Shown: positions 8,596 to 18,032, counted from the first letter of the stretch. The stretch is DNA of 64,000 nucleotides from Wolbachia endosymbiont (group B) of Parapoynx stratiotata (GCF_947250635.1 NZ_OX366335.1:186001-250000); one strand, 5' to 3'. The notes: a model not told the origin generated them from the letters alone. Made by a program: numbers and translations.

Positions 8596-9375
8596 ATGCA
8601 CTTGTTTTGCTTTGGTTACGGATATGTAGCTAAATTTCTATCGAAAAAATTGCTAAATTTAGGCTGGAAAGTTAACGGTACATCAAGAAATAAAGATATA
8701 CAACTTTTTGATTATGAAAAGGTTGATCAAGATCTGCTTAAAAGCGTAACACATGTTTTAGTTTCTATTCCTCCAGACGGCGATGATGTTATGGAGAGAT
8801 ACGGTCATTGTCTGGAGAATATTAAATGGCTTGGTTATCTTTCTGCAACTAATGTTTATGGTGACCACTGTGGTAATTGGGTGAATGAGGAATCTGAAAC
8901 AAAGCCTATAGAAATTAGAGGAGAAAAGCGCCTTGAGTCTGAAAAGAAGTGGCTAAGTAGCAAATTGCCTGTACATATTTTTCGTTTGGCTGGGATATAT
9001 GGTCCTGGTAGAAATGCGCTAATTGACCTGCAGCTTGGCAAAGCAAGAAATGTGAAAAAAATTTTTTCTCGTGTTCATGTTGAAGATATATCGAATATTT
9101 TATTTTCTTCCATGCAAAATATAAAGCCTTATGAGATATACAATTGTGCAGATGATTTACCTGCTACGCAATCTGAAGTGGTCACGTATGCAGCCGAGCT
9201 TCTCAATATTAGCCCTCCAGAGCCAGTTGAGATTTCTTCCGTACCAAATTACGCACGGGGTTTTTATTTAGGGTCAAAAAAAGTAAGCAATACTAAAATT
9301 AAAAAAGATCTTGGTGTCTCTCTAGTTTATCCTGATTACAAGGTGGGTTTAAAGAGTTTGTATATATCAGAATAG
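8596..9375 (+). CDS. NAD(P)-binding SDR-family protein (extended, YeeZ-like)
   Basis: This 259-residue Rossmann-fold protein has the N-terminal dinucleotide motif CFGYGYVAKFL (G-x-G-x-x-A) after the first strand. It has 'YLSATNVYGDHCGNWVNEES' with the SDR Ser/Tyr-type region, 'RLAGIYGPGRN', and a C-terminal substrate-domain segment. The layout resembles YeeZ-type proteins, atypical extended SDRs related to NAD-dependent epimerase/dehydratases. The classical YxxxK is not evident, since the Tyr (V-Y-G-D) is followed by no Lys at +4, so catalysis is uncertain. It follows the esterase gene by 5 nt and probably shares its transcript. Confidence 0.8.
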   Translation: MHLFCFGYGYVAKFLSKKLLNLGWKVNGTSRNKDIQLFDYEKVDQDLLKSVTHVLVSIPPDGDDVMERYGHCLENIKWLGYLSATNVYGDHCGNWVNEESETKPIEIRGEKRLESEKKWLSSKLPVHIFRLAGIYGPGRNALIDLQLGKARNVKKIFSRVHVEDISNILFSSMQNIKPYEIYNCADDLPATQSEVVTYAAELLNISPPEPVEISSVPNYARGFYLGSKKVSNTKIKKDLGVSLVYPDYKVGLKSLYISE

Positions 9376-9465
9376 AGAAAATAGATTGCCAGATGCAAAA
9401 ATTTTTCTTGAATGTTCCTTGTTTTGATGTAATACCACTAGGCATACTATTATATAGAGGTAAAT

Positions 9466-10539
9466 ATGTTCAGCACTCAATCGCTCCCGGTTGAAAATAT
9501 TCTATTACATCAAGCCGCTTATAATGGTAACATAAATGAAGTTAGGTTATTACTTAATGTAAAAACTGATATCAATATCAAGGATAAAAAAGGATTTACA
9601 GCCTTGCATTTTGCTGTTTATTCAGGACATTTAGACGTAGTAAAGTTACTAATCAGTAAAGAAGCTAATATTCATGCAAGAACTACTAAAGGCAGTACAG
9701 TTTTACACTTTGCTGTTGTAGCTAAAAGCAAAGCTATAGTAGAGGAGTTAATTAAAGCGGGAGCTGATCCCAATATAAAAGACTGTACTGATGGTAAGAC
9801 ACCTTTACATATTGCTGCTCAAAATGGACTTGTAGAAGTTGTAAAGGTGTTACTTAATACTCAAGAAATTGAGATTGATGCTAAAGACAATGAATTTGGT
9901 ATAACAGCTCTGTACTTAGCCTCTCAGAACGGACATACTGAAATAGTTGAACTATTAATTAGCACAAAAAATGCTGATGTTAACATAGTAGATAAAAAAA
10001 ATAATGTCACACCCTTGTATCTAGCTGCTCAGAATGGGCATGCAGCAGTAGTTAAGTTGCTTCTTGATAATGGTGCTAAAGTCAATGGCTGTGATACCAG
10101 TATGAATCCTTTGTGTGTAGCTATTGATAATGGCCATGACGAGGTAGCTCAATTATTACTTAGTGTAGAAGGGGTGGATGTCAATATTGGCAATCAGCTT
10201 GGCAATACACCTCTACATATAGCAGCTATGAAAGGTAATGAAAAAATGGCAAGATTACTGCTAGAAAAAGGTGCTGATCCTAATATTAAAAACCTTTCAG
10301 GAGATACTTCCTTACAAGCTGCTGAATACGTAAGAAAAATTAGCTGGCATGATAATCCTCCAAATGTACAAGGAGGATTCTTCGTGTTAGTTGGCTCGAA
10401 TGGAATATATTCATTTCAGCAATTTTATGAGCAAAAAAAAATTATGGAGCTTTTGGTACAACATATAAAGGACAGCAGACCTAGCTCATCAGTAGATGAA
10501 ATTGACGTATCTGTTCAGCAGAGTAGCAAAATAAGATAG
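9466..10539 (+). CDS. Ankyrin-repeat protein (8 repeats)
   Basis: After about 10 residues the protein is almost entirely ankyrin repeats of about 33 residues. Eight can be drawn from residue 11 to about 280, with consensus 'TPLHIAAQNGHxEVVKLLLxxGADxNxxD', and a ninth is partial. No signal peptide or membrane helix is present. Such proteins bind other proteins and are abundant in Wolbachia, where several are candidate type IV effectors; export is not shown here. The C-terminus is notable: codons 348-357 and the stop lie inside the left end of an inverted-repeat element (10507-10739), so the native end was probably replaced. An RBS (AGAGG) precedes the ATG. Confidence 0.93.
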   Translation: MFSTQSLPVENILLHQAAYNGNINEVRLLLNVKTDINIKDKKGFTALHFAVYSGHLDVVKLLISKEANIHARTTKGSTVLHFAVVAKSKAIVEELIKAGADPNIKDCTDGKTPLHIAAQNGLVEVVKVLLNTQEIEIDAKDNEFGITALYLASQNGHTEIVELLISTKNADVNIVDKKNNVTPLYLAAQNGHAAVVKLLLDNGAKVNGCDTSMNPLCVAIDNGHDEVAQLLLSVEGVDVNIGNQLGNTPLHIAAMKGNEKMARLLLEKGADPNIKNLSGDTSLQAAEYVRKISWHDNPPNVQGGFFVLVGSNGIYSFQQFYEQKKIMELLVQHIKDSRPSSSVDEIDVSVQQSSKIR

Positions 10540-10739
10540 ATGAGAAAACTAGTTTGTGACATTGGCGTCCAGTTAAATTTACATGGATTCCAGTGTCAAG
10601 CACTGGAATGACATTATGGAAGCTGTGATGACAAGGAAGGAAGCACTAGAAAGAAATGGGTGTCACGCACTGGGATGACATTATGGGAACTGAGATACAA
10701 GAAAAGAAACACTGGTTTGACATGCATCTGAACAGATAC
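10507..10739. mobile_element. MITE-like element with terminal inverted repeats at the ankyrin gene 3' end
   Basis: Perfect 12-bp terminal inverted repeats, gtatctgttcag (10507-10518) and ctgaacagatac (10728-10739), bound a 233-bp segment with no coding capacity of its own. Its left 45 bp also match the inner side of the right end of the element at 43513-43853 (agcagagtggcaaaataag...gagaaaa). Inside are copies of the palindromic core (about 10584-10612 and 10660-10682). No target-site duplication is obvious. The left end supplies the last ten codons and stop of the ankyrin gene. The remainder of the 10540-10793 spacer holds no gene. Confidence 0.65.
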
Positions 10740-10793
10740 TCTCAGTGATGTAAATTCAACTTTACCCCATTTGCAACCATCAGGGTCCTTTGA

Positions 10794-13658
10794 CTATAAT
10801 CCTAACAATTCTTTTCTAATTTCTTCTTTAATTGTATCAATAATCTTTTGATCAAGTTTATTTATTAAGGAATCATCAATACCTGTGATATCATCTGGAT
10901 TTTGTATCATTTTGTCAATAGCATCATCTATTTTTTTTACTCTTTTTTCATTAATTTCCTCAAATATAGGTTTAATGTTTGCGTAACCAGGAGCGCCCTT
11001 GCTATAACTTTTGCTGCTTTCGTTGATACAACCACCAGCACCATATGTTTTATTCACGTAGTTTTTACTACATTTTGTTACATCTTTATACCCAATCTCA
11101 CCATTTTCTATATATGCTATTTTATTATCTTTACTAGAGTTTAGCTTGTCCCCTTTCTTAATTTCTTCTTTTAATTTTAAACTTTGTTCATGAATTATTG
11201 TATCTTTGTAATCCCTTCCCCCATAGGTTCTGTATGTACCTCCGCCTGCAACAGTAATTAAATCTTTACAAATTGTTTCTGAAGAGTCTCTGCACATTTT
11301 TATTAAAGTTGGTCCCCCATCCTTGTTAGATTCATCATCTTCTTGTCCACCACCTCCTTCTGTCACTTTTACTTTAATATATGGATAACTAGGGTTGACT
11401 CTCAGTTTAGCTTTAATGTAATCACCTGGCATTCCTAGTCTACTTACAGTAGACTGAGCTTTATCAGCTATATGACCAGCTTCACCACCTCCCCATGCTT
11501 CTATTTCAACGTAATCATACATTGACAGATCATCTGTATAGCCATCTCCAAGCTCATAAAGTTTTTGATCCCTGTCTTCAATAATCTTCTTCTTATGTTT
11601 CAATTGTGCTATTATTATTTCACGTAATCTCTTTTTTAAACCCTCTAAATCGAACCTACACAATTTATCAGCATAAAAGACTTCTGTTCTATTTGCTTTA
11701 ATCGGTTGATTTTTTAATTGTGTGCACTTTTGTATTTCACCTTTCTCGTTTTTTACTGTTTTACCATCCTTATCCTTGCAATCCACTTCTTCATATCTTA
11801 AGTAAAATAGTTTATCATTCTTATCTACATACTGTGTTGAGCGACTACATACTCCATCAAAGCAGAGGCAACCATCATCACCGTGATTACAGTTTTTTTC
11901 TTCATACTTTCCATCTGTTAACTCATATACTATTTTGCATTTGTCACAATTTTGTTTTGTATCTACCTCTTTATCCTCTTTTGCCATGCAGTTATCTCTA
12001 GACTTATTTTCAGCAGGAATGGAAATATATCCTTTTTTATTAAATATTATTTCATTCAGTGCATCTTGTGGCTTTGCTAAAACCTCAATTGTTTCGTTAC
12101 AGGGAAAATAATAAAGCTGATCAGACTCCTTTGAATAAACAGTATTGTATTTATTGTATCTTGCCCCCATTGATTTTAGCGATATTAGCTTACTTTCTTT
12201 TTTAAGAACAAACTCCTCTGGTTCTGGTTGCCACCCAGAAAGGCAGAGCATTTTACTTTTAGAATTTTCTTTATATTTTATTTCTACTTTTGGATATCCT
12301 GAGCCATCTAGTTTGCACTTACCATTCTGAAGCTCTTTACATTCTGTTTCAATATCGGGAACATATCCATATTTTTCTAGAACTTCAAATTGCGAATTAT
12401 TTTTTAATATACCTTCTATTACGCTATCGATGTCGCTTTTACTGTTACTGCTATCAGTTGTTTTTGCCACTATTGCTGGCTTTACTACTTTTAAAGGTAG
12501 ATGGCCAACATATGTAGGAGAATTTTTATTAACATAAAAAGTACAGATGCCATTACTGTGAGTTCCACGTGCGTCATAAGTACAAACGTTCTCACTCATC
12601 TTCATTTTTACTTTTAGCGTATTTTCGCCTTTACCCTCATTAGGCTTTGGTATGCTCACTTCTTCAATCTTTGGAGCAGGTGGCGCTGGGAAGCAGCGAG
12701 CAGGAAATTGTAATTTTCTTTTGGACTCTTCTCTCTCAGTACCATAATATTCAGTGCAGAGCTGACCTTTTTTTCTATAAGTTTTAAAGTGATGGTGGGT
12801 ATCTTTATCTGGAATAGAGTATGTAGCACTTTGAATGTTTTTATTACTTGAAATAACGCGTGGAAAAGGTAGCTCTCTTCTTTCTTTCAGCTCACCAATA
12901 ATGACTCCAACTCTTGGATGGAAATAATCATTTTCTTCATTTGTTATAGGAACAATTCTAACTTGTGGTGGTGACATCGCAAGTTGTTCACAAAATGCAG
13001 GTGGGCCAGGTGCAAGTTGCACAGGGGCACACTTTACTTTTGTTTGATAGCATGTATCACAAGCTTTTTCCATCTCTCCAGGACGAAAAATATTTTCCCC
13101 AGAAAATACTCTAGAGCCCCATGAAGAAATTCCTGACATACAAGCCCCCTTTTGACTACAAGCGCATATTTTAGGGGCATTAGCAAATTTTACTTTTTCT
13201 TCATCAGTAACACCATCTGCCCATTCCCATCCAAGACCTTGGGCAATTTCTCCTCCAGCTTTTGTTTTATCTCCTTCCCAATCTATAAAAGCTGCTGCAG
13301 AAACTCCAGCTCCTGTACTCTGCGTTCCATATATCTGGCGGCAGAATGTTCCACTGGATAATATATAACAGTTGTCGTTCCCTTCGTAATCGCAGACCTT
13401 AATCTTTGGATCGAAGTAACCTTCTGGTCCCTGATTATTTAATGCTGTAACTTTAATAAATTGCAATAATTTTTCGTCAAAATCTAAATCGCTCCACTTG
13501 CCTTTAAAAAAATTCGCAATACCTTTTCCTGCTTTACTTCCTGTAGCTTCAATTTCAGTATTACTTTTTACAAATGTTGGACAATCAGCATATCCTTGAT
13601 AAGAAAGACAAAATATCAAGGAGAATATCAATAAAAAATTAAGCTTTACATTTTTCAT
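10794..13658 (-). CDS. Secreted Cys-rich, glycine-rich protein of the accessory T4SS operon
   Basis: The 954-residue protein begins with a signal peptide (residues 1-24, hydrophobic core LNFLLIFSLIFCLSYQGYA). The mature part has about 40 cysteines over most of its length. Two Cys-containing spots, 'GQLCTEYYGTE...FPARCFPAPPAP' and 'LCLSGWQPEPEEF', resemble the extracytoplasmic part of the VirB6 proteins at 55.8-63.7 kb. A glycine-rich segment (about 715-880, 'EAWGGGEAGH', 'VAGGGTYRTYGG', 'KGAPGYANI') looks like a repetitive beta fold. The C-terminus is helical and has no membrane anchor. It overlaps the 3' end of the second virB4 by 20 bp, so translation is coupled. I infer a surface or periplasmic part of the secretion system; no named family is recognised. 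Confidence 0.78.
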   Translation of the reverse strand: MKNVKLNFLLIFSLIFCLSYQGYADCPTFVKSNTEIEATGSKAGKGIANFFKGKWSDLDFDEKLLQFIKVTALNNQGPEGYFDPKIKVCDYEGNDNCYILSSGTFCRQIYGTQSTGAGVSAAAFIDWEGDKTKAGGEIAQGLGWEWADGVTDEEKVKFANAPKICACSQKGACMSGISSWGSRVFSGENIFRPGEMEKACDTCYQTKVKCAPVQLAPGPPAFCEQLAMSPPQVRIVPITNEENDYFHPRVGVIIGELKERRELPFPRVISSNKNIQSATYSIPDKDTHHHFKTYRKKGQLCTEYYGTEREESKRKLQFPARCFPAPPAPKIEEVSIPKPNEGKGENTLKVKMKMSENVCTYDARGTHSNGICTFYVNKNSPTYVGHLPLKVVKPAIVAKTTDSSNSKSDIDSVIEGILKNNSQFEVLEKYGYVPDIETECKELQNGKCKLDGSGYPKVEIKYKENSKSKMLCLSGWQPEPEEFVLKKESKLISLKSMGARYNKYNTVYSKESDQLYYFPCNETIEVLAKPQDALNEIIFNKKGYISIPAENKSRDNCMAKEDKEVDTKQNCDKCKIVYELTDGKYEEKNCNHGDDGCLCFDGVCSRSTQYVDKNDKLFYLRYEEVDCKDKDGKTVKNEKGEIQKCTQLKNQPIKANRTEVFYADKLCRFDLEGLKKRLREIIIAQLKHKKKIIEDRDQKLYELGDGYTDDLSMYDYVEIEAWGGGEAGHIADKAQSTVSRLGMPGDYIKAKLRVNPSYPYIKVKVTEGGGGQEDDESNKDGGPTLIKMCRDSSETICKDLITVAGGGTYRTYGGRDYKDTIIHEQSLKLKEEIKKGDKLNSSKDNKIAYIENGEIGYKDVTKCSKNYVNKTYGAGGCINESSKSYSKGAPGYANIKPIFEEINEKRVKKIDDAIDKMIQNPDDITGIDDSLINKLDQKIIDTIKEEIRKELLGL

Positions 13659-15993
13659 AGAACGCCGGTAACCACTTACTCACTTTTTCGCCTTTTTCCT
13701 TTATTGCTTCATACATATACTTTATAGTCTCTTTATTAGCTGAAAGTACATGTATTTCTTTCATATTCTTCAAATCTAGATTTAAAGTTACTAAACCTTT
13801 GTATTGCTTTATCAAAAATAAACCTTCCTGTGTTGGTGTTTGCAAAATGACATTCAGTTCCTCTTTCGACAGAGAAAATGCTTTCATGTATAACCTGTTT
13901 GCATTTATGTTCGGCATCAGGATCCTCGTATCGACATGCTTATCTAAATATTGAGTAAACTTGCTAGCAAATGCTAGGTTTAAGTTTTCAGTACTTAGAA
14001 TTACTACAACATTTAACTTTGTCATTCTTTGCATCCAGTCGTCAAACTCTCCCTCTGTAGGAAAAATATTACTTATCTCCCATGCTTCATCCAAAACAAG
14101 TATTGCAGGTGAGCCATCACATTTTGCTTCGAAAGAGTATAAGAAATAGTAAAGTATCACGGACATACATTCTTTTTGCTTAGTGAGATTTGCAGTATTG
14201 AGGGATATAGTTTTTGTTCCCCAGTCAATGTCTGACTCATCACCATCTTGGAATAAGTAAGCAAATTCACCATCACCACACCATTTACTTATTTTGCCTC
14301 CAAGAAGTAAAAGCACTTCAGAAATTTGAGAAATAGATCGCGATTCTCTTGGTATAGCAAATATAGAATCTACAATTTTTTTTGTCTTTTCTTCTACGTC
14401 TACCAAACTTGCATCTGCAACCATCCTTTTGATCAATTCAACAAGCATATTGCGATTAGAAGCACTATCTTCAATGTTCAGTGGGTTAAATTTTAGACTT
14501 TTATCTTTATATTTTGGATCAATTATGTAATATTGGCCGCTTACTGCTTTAGTAAATATTATTGATTTTCCAGTATTATCCAGTATAACAATCCTAGGGT
14601 TAAATTTTCTTGATTCCGAAAGTAAGAAATTGATCAGTGAGGTTCTACCTGAATTTGGAGCTCCAAGTATTGTGGTATGACCATTATTTTTCTTTCCATG
14701 AAAGTTAAAAAAGTAAGGACTGCCTTTTTTTGAAAAAAAAACTGTTACTGCTTCTTTCCATCTTCCTCCTTTTAACGTACCTGATGTAAAATCATGCAAC
14801 ATAGCAAAGCTGCAAGCATATTTTTCTAATATATTTTTTGGTTGTGTAACAAAAGCAAAGTTTCCAGGAAGCTGTGCCCAAAAATGATTTTCCATGTGCA
14901 GATCAGTTCTAAACATCATCAACCCGATTAACGACATTACAGAGGATAAATCGCTGATATTTTTAGCTAACCTATTCTTATCATCTGCAAAGATTGTAAC
15001 AATAATTTTCTGTTGACAAAAATCCATAGCAGAAATTTTTTCAAGCTCTATTATTTCATTTATTCCTGAGTTTTGAAGTAAGGTATTGTCCTCACTGATT
15101 TGCAGTATATTAATTTGTTTTTTAAATTCTTTTACTGCTTTATTATTACTAGTAAATATTATTATTTCTGTGATGATAAGCTCAGAGTCAAGTTGCAAAC
15201 ACCTATCTATATTTTCTAAGGGGATTTCTCGATATTCCTTTATGCAAAAAATAGAACCAAACTTCTGTTGACCTTCAAACGATGTTTGAAATTTATTGAA
15301 ACCGAAAGCTACTTTTAGGTTTTTCACATGCTGCGATAGGTCCCTTTCACATATTGGATAATCTTTGTGCGTTAATGTAATAATGTAATGGAGAAATTCC
15401 ATCATTTGAGAATATATTTTACCTTCACTAGACCTAAGGCCCAGTTTTTTAGCTCCAAAAGGTTCTAAATCTTTTTGAATCAGGTCAGTTATTTTTTGTA
15501 ATTCTTGATGATTTTTTTGTAAAAATAACTTGTGCCTATTCTTTATCCCGCCAAAAAAAAATGCATTATTAATATTTTTGCCAAAATCACTAAGTAACAC
15601 CACAATGTACAATTCATTTATATACTGTAGTTTACTATCAACTAGTTTATTAAACCACGTTGAGTGTAGCTGATCGGAAAAGTCTGCAGTTTTATTCCAC
15701 TGTAAGCTCAGTTTATTGCGCTTACGGACAGTGTGAATCCAAACGGTAAAATATAAACTCTTGATATTTTTTGATATACTTTTTCTAATTTCAGTTCTAA
15801 GATCACCATAGTTATCAACTGAAGAATAGTCTTCTAATTTGATTATTTTTAATAATTCCCCCTGTTTTGTTAGTATAGTTTCTTCATCGTAGTGGCAAGC
15901 ATAAGGGATAAAATCTAAATTAATACTTTCTAGTAACGCTAAATTGTTCTTTTTTTCAGAATTAGAGCTAGTGGCCGGTACTTTTGGTTGCAT
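13639..15993 (-). CDS. virB4-2: Second, divergent VirB4 family ATPase
   Basis: The protein of 784 residues is collinear with the VirB4 at 53386: both start 'DFIPYACHYDEETILTKQGELLKII'-like (split for comparison) and end 'KWLPAFYEKCK'. The C-terminal RecA-like domain has a Walker B with LDEAW (D635, E636). Walker A, however, reads GAPNSGRTS at residues 444-452: the catalytic lysine is arginine at position 450 (codon aga). Paired canonical and divergent VirB4 copies are known in Rickettsiales secretion systems. Loss of the lysine suggests weak or no ATP hydrolysis and perhaps a structural or regulatory role (inference). It sits 54 bp after a VirB2-like gene and overlaps the downstream secreted-protein gene. 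Confidence 0.93.
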   Translation of the reverse strand: MQPKVPATSSNSEKKNNLALLESINLDFIPYACHYDEETILTKQGELLKIIKLEDYSSVDNYGDLRTEIRKSISKNIKSLYFTVWIHTVRKRNKLSLQWNKTADFSDQLHSTWFNKLVDSKLQYINELYIVVLLSDFGKNINNAFFFGGIKNRHKLFLQKNHQELQKITDLIQKDLEPFGAKKLGLRSSEGKIYSQMMEFLHYIITLTHKDYPICERDLSQHVKNLKVAFGFNKFQTSFEGQQKFGSIFCIKEYREIPLENIDRCLQLDSELIITEIIIFTSNNKAVKEFKKQINILQISEDNTLLQNSGINEIIELEKISAMDFCQQKIIVTIFADDKNRLAKNISDLSSVMSLIGLMMFRTDLHMENHFWAQLPGNFAFVTQPKNILEKYACSFAMLHDFTSGTLKGGRWKEAVTVFFSKKGSPYFFNFHGKKNNGHTTILGAPNSGRTSLINFLLSESRKFNPRIVILDNTGKSIIFTKAVSGQYYIIDPKYKDKSLKFNPLNIEDSASNRNMLVELIKRMVADASLVDVEEKTKKIVDSIFAIPRESRSISQISEVLLLLGGKISKWCGDGEFAYLFQDGDESDIDWGTKTISLNTANLTKQKECMSVILYYFLYSFEAKCDGSPAILVLDEAWEISNIFPTEGEFDDWMQRMTKLNVVVILSTENLNLAFASKFTQYLDKHVDTRILMPNINANRLYMKAFSLSKEELNVILQTPTQEGLFLIKQYKGLVTLNLDLKNMKEIHVLSANKETIKYMYEAIKEKGEKVSKWLPAFYEKCKA

Positions 15994-16047
15994 ACAACAT
16001 TATGTGTATTCAATAAAAAGATAATTAAAAAACATAAAAATACTATC

Positions 16048-16413
16048 TTAATTTTTATCTTTTTTTTCGCTGTCGGGCTGTAATTTTATATCTTTTGCAA
16101 AGTTGAATTTTTCTTTCAAGTAATCTGTTGCTTTTTCTGTACTCCCAAACATCATGATCAGTACACCAAACAGTATCATGAAGAAAATTAGACCTCTGAA
16201 CACTACTGCAAGTATCACTGTAGCTATACATAACCCTATAATTGTCGAAGGATTCATATTTTCCATAGTATCTTTAACTGAAAATGAAGAAATAAGTTCT
16301 TTCAACGTTCCTGGTATATTTTTCAATTCATCACTTGCTTTGCTAGAACATGACATGAAGATAAAACTTAACAGGGCTACAATAGCAAAAACTCTACCCA
16401 ATTGAATACGCAT
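16048..16413 (-). CDS. VirB2-like pilin subunit candidate (lipobox-bearing)
   Basis: A protein of 121 residues. Residues 7-22 are a signal sequence ending in FMSC, a possible lipobox with Cys22. Residues 55-90 are strongly hydrophobic, broken by one Arg (ILAVVFRGLIFF), giving two short helices with a tight loop, then a charged tail. That arrangement, with a VirB4 gene immediately downstream, is what TrbC/VirB2 pilins of Rickettsiales show. The usual pilin loop motif is not clearly present, and a lipobox is not a VirB2 feature, so the assignment is tentative. First gene of the virB2-like/virB4-2/secreted-protein operon. Confidence 0.58.
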   Translation of the reverse strand: MRIQLGRVFAIVALLSFIFMSCSSKASDELKNIPGTLKELISSFSVKDTMENMNPSTIIGLCIATVILAVVFRGLIFFMILFGVLIMMFGSTEKATDYLKEKFNFAKDIKLQPDSEKKDKN

Positions 16414-16517
16414 CAGCTAAATACCTTTAAGATACTCCTCAACTGTAACAATTTTTACATCAATAGGCAAGAACCGAATTCACTTGCTCACCATAAGTAA
16501 CTCATATTTAACTTTTA

Positions 16518-17900
16518 TCACTGTGTTAGCCCTTTATTATCAACAAGAGGACTCACACTAATGGATGTCAATTTACTTGACAGAATATTTGAACAAAATT
16601 CAGCAGCTGCTGCTGTAGCAAACACTGCAGCCACCACAAACAGTCCTGCTCCTACTAATCCTGATGTCATTACTCCTGCAACAATGCACCCTATTGCTAA
16701 GAGAGCAGAACTTGTTACAAGTGCGACGTGAAGATTTTTATTATGAGGTTCTTTAACTTTACTCTTATTTTCGTAATTAGCAGCTTCTTTTTTTTCGGAT
16801 TGCATTGCCTGACTACCTGTCACTAAGATCACATACTGAGATGATTCTTTTTTAACTTGATCTTCAATCTTTTCATGATGTTTAGAAGGGGATCTTCTTC
16901 CGCTTGGGCCTTTGGGCCTTGTTTTGTTCGGATGTGCTAATTTTGTTTTTCCTTCATCTTCTAGTTGCAAACTATTATCTTCCTCAGCAGGGTTTAATTT
17001 TAAGTGTACACTTTCCTCAGATGAAATGCTTGTTACTGAAGTTAAGCTGTTCCTTCTGCTACTTGATGCCAAGCTAGATGAATTTATTCGACTATCTAAA
17101 TCACTACTACTACTGAATTTAGAAGTATTTGCACCACTTGTCACTTCTACAGCATTCACAGTTATATTAGGCTTTTCATTTTTTAAATCTTTACTATCAA
17201 TCGAAAGATCAGATTGACTATTCAATTGTGATTGTGTGATCTTCTTTCTTTCTTGCGATTGTTTTGATGTAAGAATTGTTGAAGCATCATAACGACCTGA
17301 ACTTCTCAAGGAATTATATATTCCAGGGGTTCCTTTTCCACTTACACCCTTAGCTAAAGAATCCTTTTCCAGAGGATTAATACCTGAATTTTTGGGAATT
17401 TCAACTTCACCAGAAAGAATTTGTTTGTTAAATAGTTCCATAGTATTATTTTGTCTATTTGCTTGATTACTTCTAAGACTTTTCTGATTTTGAATAGTGA
17501 TACTAGAATGATCTTTATTGTTGCTCTTTTTAGTAATCTCTGAAATTATTTTTAATGTTTTCCCTCTTCTTGTTGGTGATCCTTGTGATTGTTCTATTTC
17601 ATTCTTAAATACTGGAAGTCCGACTTCTGATCCCATTACTTCTTTTTCCAATTCTGGAAGAAATTTCTCGGTGTAATAATTATAATATTTTTCTTGCTCT
17701 CTCAGTAATTTTTCTAATTTAATTAATATGTTCGGATCAGCTGCTTTGTTGAACAACTCTATGCATTTTGCGATAGTTCCATCTCCCTTTTTTAGATTTT
17801 CATGATTATGTGTTTTTTTTGTGACCTTTTTGTATATAGAATTGTACAATTGTTGATTAATATCTTCACTCTTCTGATGTTTTGCAAAACGACTTAGCAT
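16518..17900 (-). CDS. Hypothetical Ser-rich protein with C-terminal hydrophobic hairpin
   Basis: The product has 460 residues. About 1-95 are charged and helical (start 'MLSRFAKHQKSEDINQQLYNSIYKK', shown here only as its beginning). About 110-380 are low-complexity, rich in Ser, Lys, Asn and Glu, probably disordered. Residues 385-435 hold two closely spaced hydrophobic helices (ALVTSSALLAIGCIVAGVMT and GAGLFVVAAVFATAAAAEF). A short hydrophilic tail follows. No family is recognised. Proteins with a disordered body and a C-terminal hydrophobic pair recur among Wolbachia lineage-specific genes and can insert into host or bacterial membranes (inference). It lies 105 bp upstream of the accessory secretion operon, same strand, so an effector or accessory role is conceivable but unproven. 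Confidence 0.68.
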   Translation of the reverse strand: MLSRFAKHQKSEDINQQLYNSIYKKVTKKTHNHENLKKGDGTIAKCIELFNKAADPNILIKLEKLLREQEKYYNYYTEKFLPELEKEVMGSEVGLPVFKNEIEQSQGSPTRRGKTLKIISEITKKSNNKDHSSITIQNQKSLRSNQANRQNNTMELFNKQILSGEVEIPKNSGINPLEKDSLAKGVSGKGTPGIYNSLRSSGRYDASTILTSKQSQERKKITQSQLNSQSDLSIDSKDLKNEKPNITVNAVEVTSGANTSKFSSSSDLDSRINSSSLASSSRRNSLTSVTSISSEESVHLKLNPAEEDNSLQLEDEGKTKLAHPNKTRPKGPSGRRSPSKHHEKIEDQVKKESSQYVILVTGSQAMQSEKKEAANYENKSKVKEPHNKNLHVALVTSSALLAIGCIVAGVMTSGLVGAGLFVVAAVFATAAAAEFCSNILSSKLTSISVSPLVDNKGLTQ

Positions 17901-18032
17901 AACATTTCTCCATACATAACAAAATGTATGAATACCTCTTTAGCGTTAATTTTACATTAAAACTGGGCAGTTATGCCTTGTTGCGGATAATTATAGCAAT
18001 TTGCTAACTATTTTCTTTGCTGATTACTGATT

